Part shown: positions 53,701-64,000 of the stretch, one piece after another
How the letters are laid out: the number at the start of each line of letters is the position of its first letter
How positions within the stretch are numbered: the stretch's first letter is position 1
DNA from: Chrysaora quinquecirrha
Taxonomy: Eukaryota; Cnidaria; Scyphozoa; Semaeostomeae; Pelagiidae
NCBI GenBank assembly: GCA_014526335.1
Contig: JACTAT010000196.1
Coordinates: 62,001-126,000, forward strand
Length of the DNA: 64,000 bases
Direction: 5' to 3'
Program-made: the position numbers and the translations under genes
Notes under the pieces: model-generated
Seen by the model: the letters and a program-made list of their open reading frames with translations, nothing else
The model's database searches: none
What the model was told of the DNA's origin: nothing

Positions 53701-56700
53701 GATGCTGGCCAAATCTTGACTTATTGTTTGCATCCAGGTCGTCTTTGGTCTTCCTTGTGGTTGTTTTATTTTCCTGAGATATTCTTTAAGGGCTTTCCTT
53801 GCTGGTGTTTCTGGGTTTAAACGCATGAGATGTCCTAGCCATGTTAGTTTCCTTACTCTTATCATTTCACTCCATGGTTCACATTTCGTTCTGGCATAGA
53901 GCTCGCTGTTGGTAATATTTCTTTGCCAGTTAATTCTAAGAATCTTTCTTAGATGTCTACGTTGGAAGGTGCTGATGGTGTTTTCTAGTTTTTTCGTTAT
54001 AGTCCACAGTTCGCTATTATACAAAAACACACTTGCTACATAGGCATTGAAAGTTCTCAGTTTGATCTTGATGGAGTTTTTCTTGCTGCTGAATATGCTG
54101 TTGAACGTTTTATAGGCATCAATTGCCAATATCTTTCTTCTGTTGATGTCTTTCTCTGTACCGAGTAGACTTCCAAGAACTTTGCATTCTTTCCATGCTT
54201 CATTTCCCTTTTGCTCGATGTTATATTCTTCAGTTTTTGATTCATTTATTTGTAGGCTTCTTTCTTCAAGTTTACCAGGAATGGTTTCGTTTATATAATC
54301 TATTCGATGTTTGGCAGTAGAAGCCCATGTGATGTCATCAGCATACTGAGGATTTATTTCGAAGTAGCTATTCTCTCTGGATGGATCTGTTGTTGTGTTT
54401 TCGGTATCCATGGATCTGGCAAGGTAGAAGATGAACAGTATTGCACTGAGACAGTCACCCTGTGCGATCCCTATTTCTCTTTTGATGTTTTCACCTTTCT
54501 CTTTTCCGACTACGACTCGCAAGTTTACATCTATTATCAAGAGGGATATCATGTGTAGCTCATCAGGTTCAAGTATTTCTTGCAGGTCTTCTTGTAACTT
54601 TCTGCAGCTTACCGTGTCGAAGGCCTTACTCATATCTAGCAGTAAAAGGTAGATGTTGTAGTTGCTGGATGTTACGGCTTTCTCTGCTAGCATCTTGATT
54701 GCAAAAACCTGTTCGGTCGTGCTTCGACCTGCTTGGTAGGCAGCTTGTCCTATTGGGATTTTAGTGCTGAAACGGTTCCAACATCTTCTTATCATGCAGA
54801 TGGCAAGCAATTTTCTTAGTACAGATAACAGTATGATTGGTCGTAGATTTGAGGGTGGTCCTGGCTTTTTTCCTGGTTTTCGGAGAGGTTTTAGGATACC
54901 CTGTTTGATCTGCTCTGGGTATTCTCCTGTGCTTGCCATGTTGTTCAGCAGTGTGGCCACGCCTTCGTGTATTTCTGGTGGTCCGTACTTTACAAATTCT
55001 GCGTATAGGTTATCATCTCCTACACTTTCCTGTTCTTTAAACTTTCTGCTCTCTTTGTATTTCTACGCCAGTAAAGGGTGTTTTCATTTCACAAGGTGGT
55101 ATCGTTGGGAGTAAATCAAAGCAAAGTAAAGTAAAGTAAATCAAAGAAAAGTAAAGTAAAGTAAAGTTAAGTTAAGTGAAGAAAAGTAAAGTAAAATGCA
55201 GAAAATTAGAGTAAAGTAAAAAAATAAAGTTCAGTTAGGTAAAGTGAAGTAAATTAAAGAAAAGAAAAGTAAAGAAAAGTAAAGAAAAGAAAAATGAAGA
55301 AAACAGAAGTCAAGTTAAAAAAAATACAGTACAATTAAGTAAATTGAAATAAAGTAAAGTAAGGAAAAGAAAAGTAAAGAAAAGAAAAGAAAAGTAAAGA
55401 AAAGTAAAGTAAAGAAAAGTAAAGAAAAGTTACGTAAAGAAAAGTAAAGTAAGAAAAGAAAAGAAAAGTAAAGAAAAGTAAAGTAAAGAAAAGTAAAGAA
55501 AAGTTACGTAAAGAAAAGTAAAGTAAGAAAAGAAAAGAAAAGTAAAGAAAAGTAAAGTAAAGAAAAGTAAAGAAAAGTTACGTAAAGAAAAGTAAAGTAA
55601 GAAAAGAAAAGAAAAGTAAAGAAAAGTAAAGTAAAGAAAAGTAAAGAAAAGTTACGTAAAGAAAAGTAAAGTAAGAAAAGAAAAGAAAAGTAAAGAAAAG
55701 TAAAGTAAAGAAAAGTAAAGAAAAGTTACGTAAAGAAAAGTAAAGTAAGAAAAGAAAAGAAAAGTAAAGAAAAATGAAGAAGAGTAAAGTGAAAAAGTAA
55801 AGAAAAGAAAATTAAAGTGAAGTAAGGTCCCTTAAAGTGATATGAAGAAAAGTAAAGAAAAGTTAAGAAAAGTAAAATGAAGAAAAGTAAAGAAAACTGA
55901 AGAACAGTAAAGCAAAGAAAAGTAAGCTAAAGAAAAGTAAAGTAAAGTAAAGTGAAGAAAAGTAAAATGAGGTAAAGTTAATTAAAAGAAAGTAAAGAAA
56001 GTATTAAAGCCTATTAAAACCAATACAGAAGCTCAAAAATAGAAAATATCAAGAAAAATAAAAGAAATACTAAAAAGAAGTAAATCAAGATCAAACAGGA
56101 TAACTTACAGTGATTCTGTTTGCAAATCTAAAACCATTTCTTTTTCTTCCTTGACGTGGACTTTCAGGTCTCATTCCATCGACACTGATTTTTTTACCAG
56201 CATTCTTTTTCCTCATGATTTCAATCTCTTGACTTTTTTGTTTAATTTCTTCCCTTTGAATTCGAGCACATTCTGATCTGGCCTTTGATGCTGCTGTTTC
56301 TTGAAACAATGAGCAGCTATTTTCAAAATACATTGCGTATTTCTCTTCGCAACCGTTCTGTGGATATATTCGCCTGAAACAAGACAATAGGGATATAACT
56401 GACATTTATGTTTTATTGCAATTTATTATTCACGCTCGTGTTAGGGTGTCAAGGTAACTGAGCTTTCCTTTCCTTGGACCGCATGGGCTGCACTTTTCAG
56501 CTCTTATGAAATCGTTGGCTATATTTGAATATATTTTGCTTGAAACAAAAAGCACGCGTTCCACAAACTTTGATCATGACAACAAAACTTGAAATATCTA
56601 TCTTTCTTTCAATAACAGCAGAATACCGTATTTTTGATTGAGAAAAGACAGGCAACTGTCACTCTTTTTTGCTGCCACTCTAACACCCAACCAAGTTTTA

Positions 56701-59700
56701 AAAGACTCTCAAAATATTAAATTATTCTTTTAGTTTGAATTTCCTATTGCAAGGGAATAAAATATCAAATATTTTCCAGCAAAGTTCATTGTAATAATGG
56801 CTGCGAGTTGTCATACCATTGTTGTTATACATCTTATTTCAAGTAGCCCTTTGATCGCTAGCGGCAGCAAATTTGAGTATTTAAGCTGTGCAATATTTTT
56901 GTTCACTAAGAGTGTATCGCAGTTTATGATATTAGTTGAAAAGTAAACCTGAAATTTCCAATATGTTTGTCTTCGTATCTTGTTAAAGCTTCAAGATCAA
57001 TACTATTAGATGAATCCAACTCAGATCTAAAAAAGAAGAAATATTTTCAATGATTTTACCTATTCATGAATAGCGAAATAAGAGCAAAAGATACTGGAGC
57101 TAGTTGCTTTATTCAACTGCCTGAAAAAGTGTTCAGGAATGAGAGAGTAGTTTCAAGCCTTATTCGTAGGTTTGCAATGGTCACTTGAATGTATCAGCTC
57201 TTTGTACTCTGTGGGCTATTTGTGAACAATTTCAAAACCCATGAACGGTAAATTTGAGCAAAAGTGGCTAAAAAATTCGACGCGCCGTCGTTCACTAAGA
57301 GAGCCGAGTGCTCCACTGGACAAAAATGTATTCGGGTATCACTCATTGGAGCTTACAACGCTTGCAAGTACACGCTTGCAAGAGGATGAAATAGAATCAC
57401 CTGGAGTTTAATACCCATTCTTGCCTAGTCAGGCCAACATTCTAGCCGGGTTAACATCATTCATTTGGTGGACTATATACCGAAAGATTTAAAGCTAGGA
57501 GGGATTAAGCTAGCATGAAGATAACTAAGATAACTAGGAAGGAAGGTTTGGTTTGCAAAGGCAGCTTGTCATAGGCAAGGAAGATATCGAAATGATTAGG
57601 AGGAGTTAAAAAAGAATGGCAGCCACTTTTTCTGAGTGCCATTTGTTGGAAATCATTGAAGCCTGCCTATTTGCCATCTTCATCGGTGGAAATAGGCTAT
57701 GGAAATGTATAGTCACATTTGATTAGCAAGGTGCTCGCTTATACAGTTGAAACAGTGGATTCGAATCTCGTCGAAACCTTAAGCTCGCTTGTTGCTCTAA
57801 TATCCTTTTTTAATCAACTCCGCTACAAAGAAACCAGTCAACATGTAAAAATCTATAAGAGGCCCGCTCAAGGAACTTTGGGGAGATGAATACAGCTTTC
57901 ACTGGAAACAAAGAAAGGACCTCGAATTAAGAATACATAGAGAATAAGACTTAGGCCCTGGCAAAGCAAAATATTGTTCGCCAGACATTTGAGATTTGTT
58001 TTACAGGCAATGTTTTGACATTTGGGCACGTCGCAAAGCATTGGTTGGCAATCAAAATTTGAAAAACTTTAACAAAGTTATCTGCTTCTCACACGCTTAA
58101 AATGTTTAACAATGGCCAATTGGGTTTGACAAAACGACCAAACTTATTTTCAAGGAGCAAGCATCTGAGGTTTGACCAGCAATGTTTGATCGTTTGGCTA
58201 AGGCCTTAAAACATAGATTTTTGTGAAACACAGCAACTTGAGACCCATTGGGCTTTACTTACTTTTGCTCTTTTGCTTTAGGCTTTTGCAATAATCTTTC
58301 TCTAACTTTTCTCTTCTCTTCGTCAATACACTTCTTTTTGTCACAGAGAGGGAAATTCAAAAGTCGCAATGTATCGTATACTAATGCATCCTTAATCTCT
58401 CTATCGAGTTTCGAATCTGTAGTGAAACTAGGGGAGTGGTTTACCTGCAAAGAAAACACAAATTTGAAACAAATTGTAACATCTTTAGAGGGTTCAACTA
58501 GCATCAGGATTAGCTGTACGGTGCCTACAGCGCACTTTTTCGTCAAAAACGAAGCCACAAATTGATAAAAAGAAACTATTTCTGTATCAATTGTAATCGT
58601 ACAAATCTTAGAATATTGAATAATTTATTTCATTTCAAATTTGGTAACGTTGTCTTTATTTATCTTGATTTTGAGTAACCCATTTCGATTGAAAACGCTG
58701 TTGCAAGGGCATAAAAACAGTCACATTGGCAGCTAGGATTAATAAACGTCTGTTTTGTAGTGTTTCTCTTTGTTTCAAAAGGCTGTTTTTGCTGTTTATT
58801 AAAAAATGTAGCGTTTCTCAGTTAATTTCGTTAATAAATCCATTTTTCTTGAATCTGAGAGTGCACAGAGGGTTTTTTGTAACAAAATAACATTAGGGCA
58901 ATTTTGCCAAGCGTTTCATAAAAAAACTGAGAAGAAGTGGCTCTTCCAAGACACTACTATAACATAAGGCCTAGGCAGAGAGAGTGTGATTTGAATAATA
59001 AACATCGGTTAATAAGCGCTCGATTGCAAGAAAATGTGTTTATTTGAAGCTGCACAGTAACTTCAATTATTGTATGCTTTTGGAAAATACGGCTGTTTGG
59101 ACCAGCAACGGAGCAGTCTAACTGGTTCTTTATTTGTTTGTAAATTTCGTATTTTTCTAGCCGTATTGATCAGCGTCGCCTTTGAAACATTCTCCAACAA
59201 AGTTCGAAAATATTCTATATTGTTTTAAAGACAATATAATAAAAGCCTTTATTGAATGATTGCTCGATCAATGCAGGAAAATTCTCGAATCTCAGCTTCT
59301 TGTACCGAGCTCACTGCTTTCGGTCCGTACCTCATTCTTCGGTTCGAATATTTTCCAGGATTGACCTCGCAATTGTTCAATAGCCGCATAAATGCGTGAA
59401 GCATCCCTACAATGAGATTGGAAGGAGCTATTGCTTTTACATTGTCAATGAAAGAAGATTAACAATTTTAGCATTGTGCGAAAAGCTAAGAGGCAGATGA
59501 ATAAATAGATATTTGAAGTATCTGGGAAAGAAAAGAAGTAAAGTTATCCCATGTGTAGCCAGACTACCCCAACGGCCAAAGCAAACTGTTACTAAAAGAA
59601 GCTTTAAGTGGAAACTTTGAAGAATAGGACTAATCATGATACCTGTAATGAAGACACAGTAGGAAGAATTGAAGGTTATCGAAACAGCAAAAACAAACAA

Positions 59701-62700
59701 CTTTCTTATTTATACAGTTTCACAAATAGTATGACTCGGGAAGAAAAGACAAATCAGAAACATTGAACACATGAAATAAGAAGCACATATGTTTTAATAG
59801 TGCATATACATGTATAATGAAACCAAGGAACTTGCTAGAAGACGCAAGACCCCATACAAGCGGAGAATGCCAAAAGACTAAAAGAGAAAGAATACATCCA
59901 GAGGAGAAATTGCCAGAAATATGGAGATAGTTAGATGAAGAACATGAGACAAACTCAAGCTGAGAGAATTGAGAGCGAATAGAACTTACAAAAGTTGGCC
60001 ATATACTATAAACTATATAAACAAAAACTATATACGAGGCTCACGGGTCTCCATAGTGATCTGAAATTACCATGTAGTAATGATCTATTACAACACATAA
60101 CTTGACCAAAAGGTGCTCCTTAAGATATACGTAAAAAAACGACTGGTCTTCAACAAAAAGCAAATACAAATATTGAAAGACACGAAAAAGAGGCTAACGT
60201 TATGAGGAAGTAATGTATAGCTAGCAGTGAGAAGGTAACGAATTAGATTTACTGCAAGAAGAAATTTGCGTTAGAGAATGAATGGAAAATGTGCTATCGT
60301 GACAAAATGTATCATCGTCAACAAGGGATATAGACAGGGGGTAAAGGGAGAACTAGCTATGAAAGGTTAAAATAGATTAATAACATGCATCAGAAAAATG
60401 AGGAAGGGATAAAAAAATAAATATTTGACATTGAGTAAAATCCTTTATCATACAAATCATCAAATTCTTACCTCGAGGACCCAAGGTTTGAGTTTTTTGT
60501 CCAACAAAATATCGAATCCAAGGATCTCAAAGCAACCGCTACCTCTGTTGTGATTAGGAAAACATGTTCTGTAATTGTGTTTTAAAATTGGATGCGCTGT
60601 TATCAATGTTTTGATGATGACATCCTAAAAAAACAAATAATGCAAATAAACAGAAATGCAAATGATGGTTCTATTATGCTTTGTTTTTCTTGCAATTGCT
60701 TTAGACCATATGTTAAAAATCTACCCTGATGAGAGTATGCACCACATAACATAACAACCTAAAGAGGTTCCGTTCAAAAACGTAGATCCTATGTGCCAGT
60801 TTCTACTGTTAAATGCAGCGTAATCAAGAAAGGCAACTGGGAAGAAAAGCAATTGATGATGACAATATTTCAAATTATTTTATAAAAACCTACATCGATT
60901 CTGTCCCATATTTCATCTACATTATAACCATTCTCAACAAACCATTTATTCAGAGTTGAGATTCTCCTACAAAACAAAAAAAGGAATTAAAAATTAAGCG
61001 GAAAACTATTGTCAGTACAATCTGTGTATTGTGGGGTACAAATCGGTGAAGGGTCAAACTCCACTGTACAAAACTGTTGGTCTGAATGAAAAAGACGGAT
61101 TTTGCCGTTCCTCTACGCAAATCTCCATTGGCCAAAAGTGTTTCTCATATAAAGGTTCAAAATTGTGTAATGGCCTTCCTGTCGATGTGAAGTCATCCAA
61201 AGACTCACTGTAATTGATGCCCAGGCACTTGCTAAAAGCCATCAAATATAGATTTAATAGGATGGAACACAAGTAAATACATTTTAAATGTATTATATAC
61301 AAGAAGTCTCCACTTCTCAGAACGCAAGCTTAAAAAATTTGCCTATAACAGTTTGGAGGCCCTTTACAGGGTGAGGCCATGGTGAAAATGACCTCTTGCA
61401 CCCTTTATCTGCGGTATTGATACGAGATGAGAGATTCAATGAAATTCCCCTCCAAAGCAAAGAATCACGTTCAATCTATGAAAAATGGGTTTTGAACAAA
61501 ACTAGAGTTTAAAAATCGGGGCTTAAATAATGAGAACAATCAACTAACCTTTTACTACCAGTTTCTTCGTCTCGAACAAAATCTTCACTCGATTTGTTTA
61601 TAGAATAATTAGTCAAATGAATAAAAACGTTTTCCTAAAAAAGATATACAATTTCTTTAAATGGCGAGGCTACGTCAAAAGAGCTGAATGAGGAATGAAA
61701 ATCAGGGAACAAACCATGCTATGCCCTTCAATAACCCTAAGAACTTTTTAATTGCTGATTTTGGTATGAAAGGTGGTATAAGCTAAACGGTTTATTAGAA
61801 ATTTTAAGCTTACTAAAAACCTGGACAAACACTGCTTTTCAACCATGAAAAGATGAAATAGAGAAGACATTTTAGCCTTAAAAACATCAAGTCAATCGCT
61901 ACGACTTATTAGTTATTGTTATTAGTAGTTAGAAAACGTCAGTATGTGATATCACATACAGTATCATGTAAGTTGCATTTAATTCTGCACTCTTGGTAAT
62001 ATTGGCGTCAGTGGCCAAAATACACACTATTTTATAAGAAGCTTAGACTCTGGTCAAACATTCTTTGTCAAACATTTAAAATTTGAACACAGTAAATATA
62101 TTCGGACTTATCAAGGCTGTTTCTGACACTGTATTTGACATGATAGTCACCACTTATCATGACAAGCCTGTTTTTTTGACATTTAAAATTTGCTTGTCAA
62201 AAATTATTACAACATTTGCAAAGGCCTTAGAAAATTCCTAGCACTGTGAGTATCTTAAATCTTAAGAAAATCGAGTTCTCAAAGTCTCTTAACGATTCTT
62301 CAATTTTGGCTAAAAGTGCAGAATCAACTCTAATATTATGTAGCTACGAAAAGTGCTTATTTCATTCTAACCCTAACCCTAACCCTTAACACTAACCACT
62401 CAAATGTGTATTGTAAGATAGAAAGATTTTCTGATTATTACAGGAAACATAAAGAAATTATTTCCTAGGCTGAAAAAAAACTATTTTAAAACTTTCTAGA
62501 CATTTTGAGGCCAGTATTGAAAGCTTTCTAATTGCTTGGCAGCCCATAGCAGTGGGTTTTTATAAAAAGTTTCCTATTAAGAAGTGTCCAGGTAAGCTTA
62601 ATGGAGAAGGGACGCTTATTTTCAATTTTTGCATTAAAGAGTTGGCATAATAGAGTCTAAAAACAGCTTTTACATAAAATGAGGAAATGCTATTAAAACT

Positions 62701-63422
62701 GGAAAATAGCTTACCAAGTTACTGTTTTGTGGGTCGACATATTTGACAGTCGCAAATCTCACTAATCCATCTTGAAATATAAAAATGCGTAATGGATCAC
62801 ATGACGTTACGACGGCGTAAATGCGAAGATCGAATTTAAAGCCATCAATTAGAAATGGTTTCGATACATATTGTTGACAAATGACGTCTTCGCCAGGCTT
62901 TACATCTTGCTGTAAATGAATTGAAAAAAAAACAAGTCAGTAAGTGTAGCTAAGAAGCAGTGCTTTCTAAAGATGACGTTCGTTACTCCCTGCTCTCAAA
63001 GTAGTTCTTCCGCCAATTAATTTCCGGAAAACGTTTCATGTAGGGATATTCTTGTTCCACACGGAAATGTTGTGGGTTCGAGCCAGGGTCTTTCCAATTG
63101 TTATTGCAGACATAATATCCTTTGGCAAGTTGTGAACATAAATGTGCCTCTGTCTAAATAGGTGTATAACTGGCTACCAGGTCGGTAGTTATGAGTGACG
63201 TGTTTGGTTGCACCCTTATATGTATCCAGACCAGGGGTAAATGTATAGTCGACTGAGTAGCACAAGGCAAGTAGCAGATTTAAAAACGGCAACTTTATAT
63301 TACGTAGGTTTACCTTGGGGTTTCTCGTTAAAAATATGCCTTTGCCTTGACTGCTACAATCCGGTTTAACAATATAAGTTTTATTCTTTTTCTGTCGACT
63401 GTTTGCCAGAAAATCACCATAA
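50710..63422 (-). CDS. TTLL6/13-like tubulin polyglutamylase, 5' end outside window
   Basis: Modelled exons, 5' to 3' on the - strand: 63422-63314, 62909-62715, 61634-61549, 60966-60894, 60624-60472, 58444-58263, 57026-56949, 56373-56109, 52427-52236, 52125-52009 and 51396-50710. All phases join, giving 711 residues of the C-terminal part. ATP-grasp motifs: NKTYIVKPDCSSQGKGIF, KFDLRIYAVVTSCDPLRI, HLTNYSINK, ILGFDILLDKKLKPWVLE and VNHSPSF (metal-binding Glu and Asn). The stretch YAMYFENSCSLFQETAASKA matches the distal part of the TTL domain region of the TTLL6/13 group. These enzymes add glutamate chains to tubulin tails in cilia and axonemes. The C-terminal tail is basic and Pro/Ser-rich. Exons encoding the N-terminal TTL part lie beyond 64000. 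The stop TGA at 50712-50710 overlaps a donor-like GTGAGC, so further 3' exons are possible. The 52125-52009 exon has the weakest acceptor. Confidence 0.85.
52460..53115. repeat. ATGAT pentamer satellite with higher-order units
   Basis: Tandem ATGAT with periodic variant blocks: CTGACGTGACATGATATGAT recurs at 52551, 52678, 52855 and 53042, each followed by a run of ACATG pentamers. Long repetitive frames on the - strand (SYHII type) come only from the repeat. In a TTLL intron. Confidence 0.95.
53266..53553 (-). pseudogene. C-terminal fragment of a LINE ORF2 (CR1/L2-like)
   Basis: VMTYKTINKLSPESLREKV and YVTRQFRDLQIPRLNTEHSK fit the tail region after the RT domain (VYKxLxxLxPxxL, TRxxxxLxxPRxxT). 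The RT core is absent. It differs from the adjacent LINE, whose own stop is at 53590. Confidence 0.55.
53590..55060 (-). mobile_element. Non-LTR retrotransposon reverse transcriptase, 5'-truncated
   Basis: A continuous frame of about 490 codons. Motifs: NLRPIILLSVLRKLLAIC (RT1-2), YLLLLDMSKAFDTV (catalytic Asp), GIAQGDCLSAILFIFYLA, PQYADDITWAST (YADD) and WTITKKLENTISTFQRRHLR, WLGHLMRL, then a C-terminal RPKTTWMQTI motif. No endonuclease is present. The 5' end at about 55060 abuts an AAAGT satellite. The intact frame suggests relatively recent insertion. It sits in the TTLL intron between the exons at 52427 and 56109, in the gene's own orientation. Confidence 0.85.
55110..55985. repeat. AAAGT/AAAAG satellite with 74-bp higher-order units
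   Basis: Purine-only on this strand: AAAGTAAAGAAAAG words throughout. The rare word TACGTAAAGA recurs at about 55431, 55505, 55579, 55653 and 55727, exactly 74 apart, defining five near-identical higher-order units inside a more diverged array. Confidence 0.9.
57030..58260. other. TTLL intron with nothing recognised
   Basis: No motif-bearing frame, clear repeat or inverted structure was seen here, apart from one weak B-box-like GATTCGAATCTCG near 57760. Confidence 0.5.
58446..60470. other. TTLL intron with nothing recognised
   Basis: A plain 2 kb intron. Short open frames on the - strand (for example near 59440-59700) have no recognisable motifs or supporting splice sites. Confidence 0.5.
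61031..61260 (+). pseudogene. LINE ORF2 tail fragment
   Basis: TQISIGQKCFSYKGSKLCNG then LPVDVKSSKDS resembles the conserved tail (GxKxFxxxGxKLWNxLPxxVK) of CR1/L2-type ORF2 proteins, with Cys replacing Trp. A stop follows directly. Antisense in a TTLL intron. Confidence 0.5.
62098..62170 (+). repeat. Near-identical 70-bp repeat, shared with 47988-48058
   Basis: Both copies run from ATTCGGACTTATCAAGG to CTTATCATGACAAGCCT with apparently one difference. They contain CATGATAGTCACCACTTATC and can fold through CATGATA/TATCATG words. The 48 kb copy lies just 3' of the Penelope-like remnant, so this may be a terminal piece of that element family. Confidence 0.75.
62366..62392. repeat. Short interstitial telomere-like repeat
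   Basis: About three and a half CCCTAA units (CTAACCCTAACCCTAACCC), then degenerate CCTTAACACTAACC. Matches the animal TTAGGG telomere motif. Intronic. Confidence 0.7.
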
Positions 63423-64000
63423 CTAGAAAGAAAATAAAATTTCGAATTATACGCCGTATTGTTGTCATCATAAGTTGATTTACACACGTAGAGGGGTCAA
63501 GTCAGTCAAGTCCAACTTCCATATGCGTATTGGATATTTTATCTCTTTTTGTTTTTTCTACGTTATCTTGATTCATAGATAAACAACACGTCGCAGAATA
63601 AAAACATATACTCTGTAGCATCTAAATGGACCAAAAACTTAGTAGAAAAGTACGAAAGGGAGTACCCAGATTGTATGGAAAATCAAAGAGAAGTTTGATC
63701 TGCCCACATTAATTGCTTTTTATGGTCAATGCCTGCACAAGCCACCAAGTTTCATTGCTCTAGCTGCACAGGAAGGCAATTTTTTGGGGAAGATAGAAAC
63801 ACCGAAAACACCCCACGTCTTTTCAAAGGCTTGGTAGACTCACTACAAAAGTCGTAGATTCTCTCCCAGCCCCCAACGCAACACAGCCATCTCATACATT
63901 GTTTAACCATAGAACTGAGTTTAACATTAATTCGATTTAAAATTTTTTTCATGAATTGAATTGAGGCGAAGGCAGCGAAAACTACGACTAATGTAAAAAG

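Noticed and set aside
53590..55060. The LINE frame as an exon of the TTLL gene, being on the same strand
   Set aside because: Motifs are purely reverse transcriptase. The flanking TTLL exons at 56109 and 52427 already join in phase 0 without it.
63752..63952. Upstream TTLL exon
   Set aside because: The frame lacks the residues expected just before the KPD motif region and shows no suitable donor; the true upstream exon is probably beyond 64000.

Overview
This is an intron-rich, AT-rich animal nuclear window. Long introns with GT-AG borders, ancient metazoan gene families, tRNA-derived SINEs, non-LTR and Penelope-like retroelements and several satellite arrays all say eukaryote. The protein families and repeat style fit a cnidarian or another early-branching marine invertebrate, but the sequence alone does not settle the taxon.

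Three multi-exon genes carry most of the coding content. (1) A + strand MFSD12-like major facilitator gene (about 4.7-14.3 kb, ten exons, 582 residues as modelled). It ends in an unusual cysteine-rich exon and has a broken copy of its first exon upstream (about 1.8-2.75 kb). (2) A + strand secreted astacin-type metalloprotease (about 15.9-39.3 kb, fourteen exons, 695 residues as modelled): signal peptide, prodomain, catalytic domain, two thrombospondin type 1 repeats, sushi, HYR, sushi and a short two-cysteine tail, nearly all on phase-1 exons. (3) A - strand TTLL6/13-like tubulin polyglutamylase (about 50.7-63.4 kb, eleven exons, 5' end outside the window). A short acidic first exon of a fourth, - strand gene may lie at 407-451.

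The rest is mobile or repetitive. Introns of genes 1 and 2 hold at least seven short inverted-repeat elements whose terminal word (for example GTTTCTTA, GTTGCTTA, CTTTCTTA or GTTCCTTA) is repeated inside the same element, so the word changes family by family while the layout stays constant. One astacin intron holds a 5.6 kb foldback element with arms of about 160-bp tandem units (about 4 units on the left, about 22 on the right) around a spacer carrying a decayed ORF. Between genes 2 and 3 lies a 5 kb satellite of about 200-bp units, then a 2.5 kb inverted-repeat composite enclosing Penelope-like RT and GIY-YIG remnants with a hammerhead-like motif. The TTLL introns hold an ATGAT-type pentamer satellite, a LINE ORF and an AAAGT-type satellite with 74-bp higher-order units.

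The three main genes are not evidently related in function: a probable lysosomal or organellar transporter, an extracellular protease and a ciliary or axonemal tubulin modifier. The strongest leads are the word-matched inverted-repeat elements, the tandem-arm foldback element, the cysteine-rich transporter tail and the SINE dimer with a hammerhead-like core. All exon models come from reading frame, splice consensus and phase; no transcript or database evidence was available.
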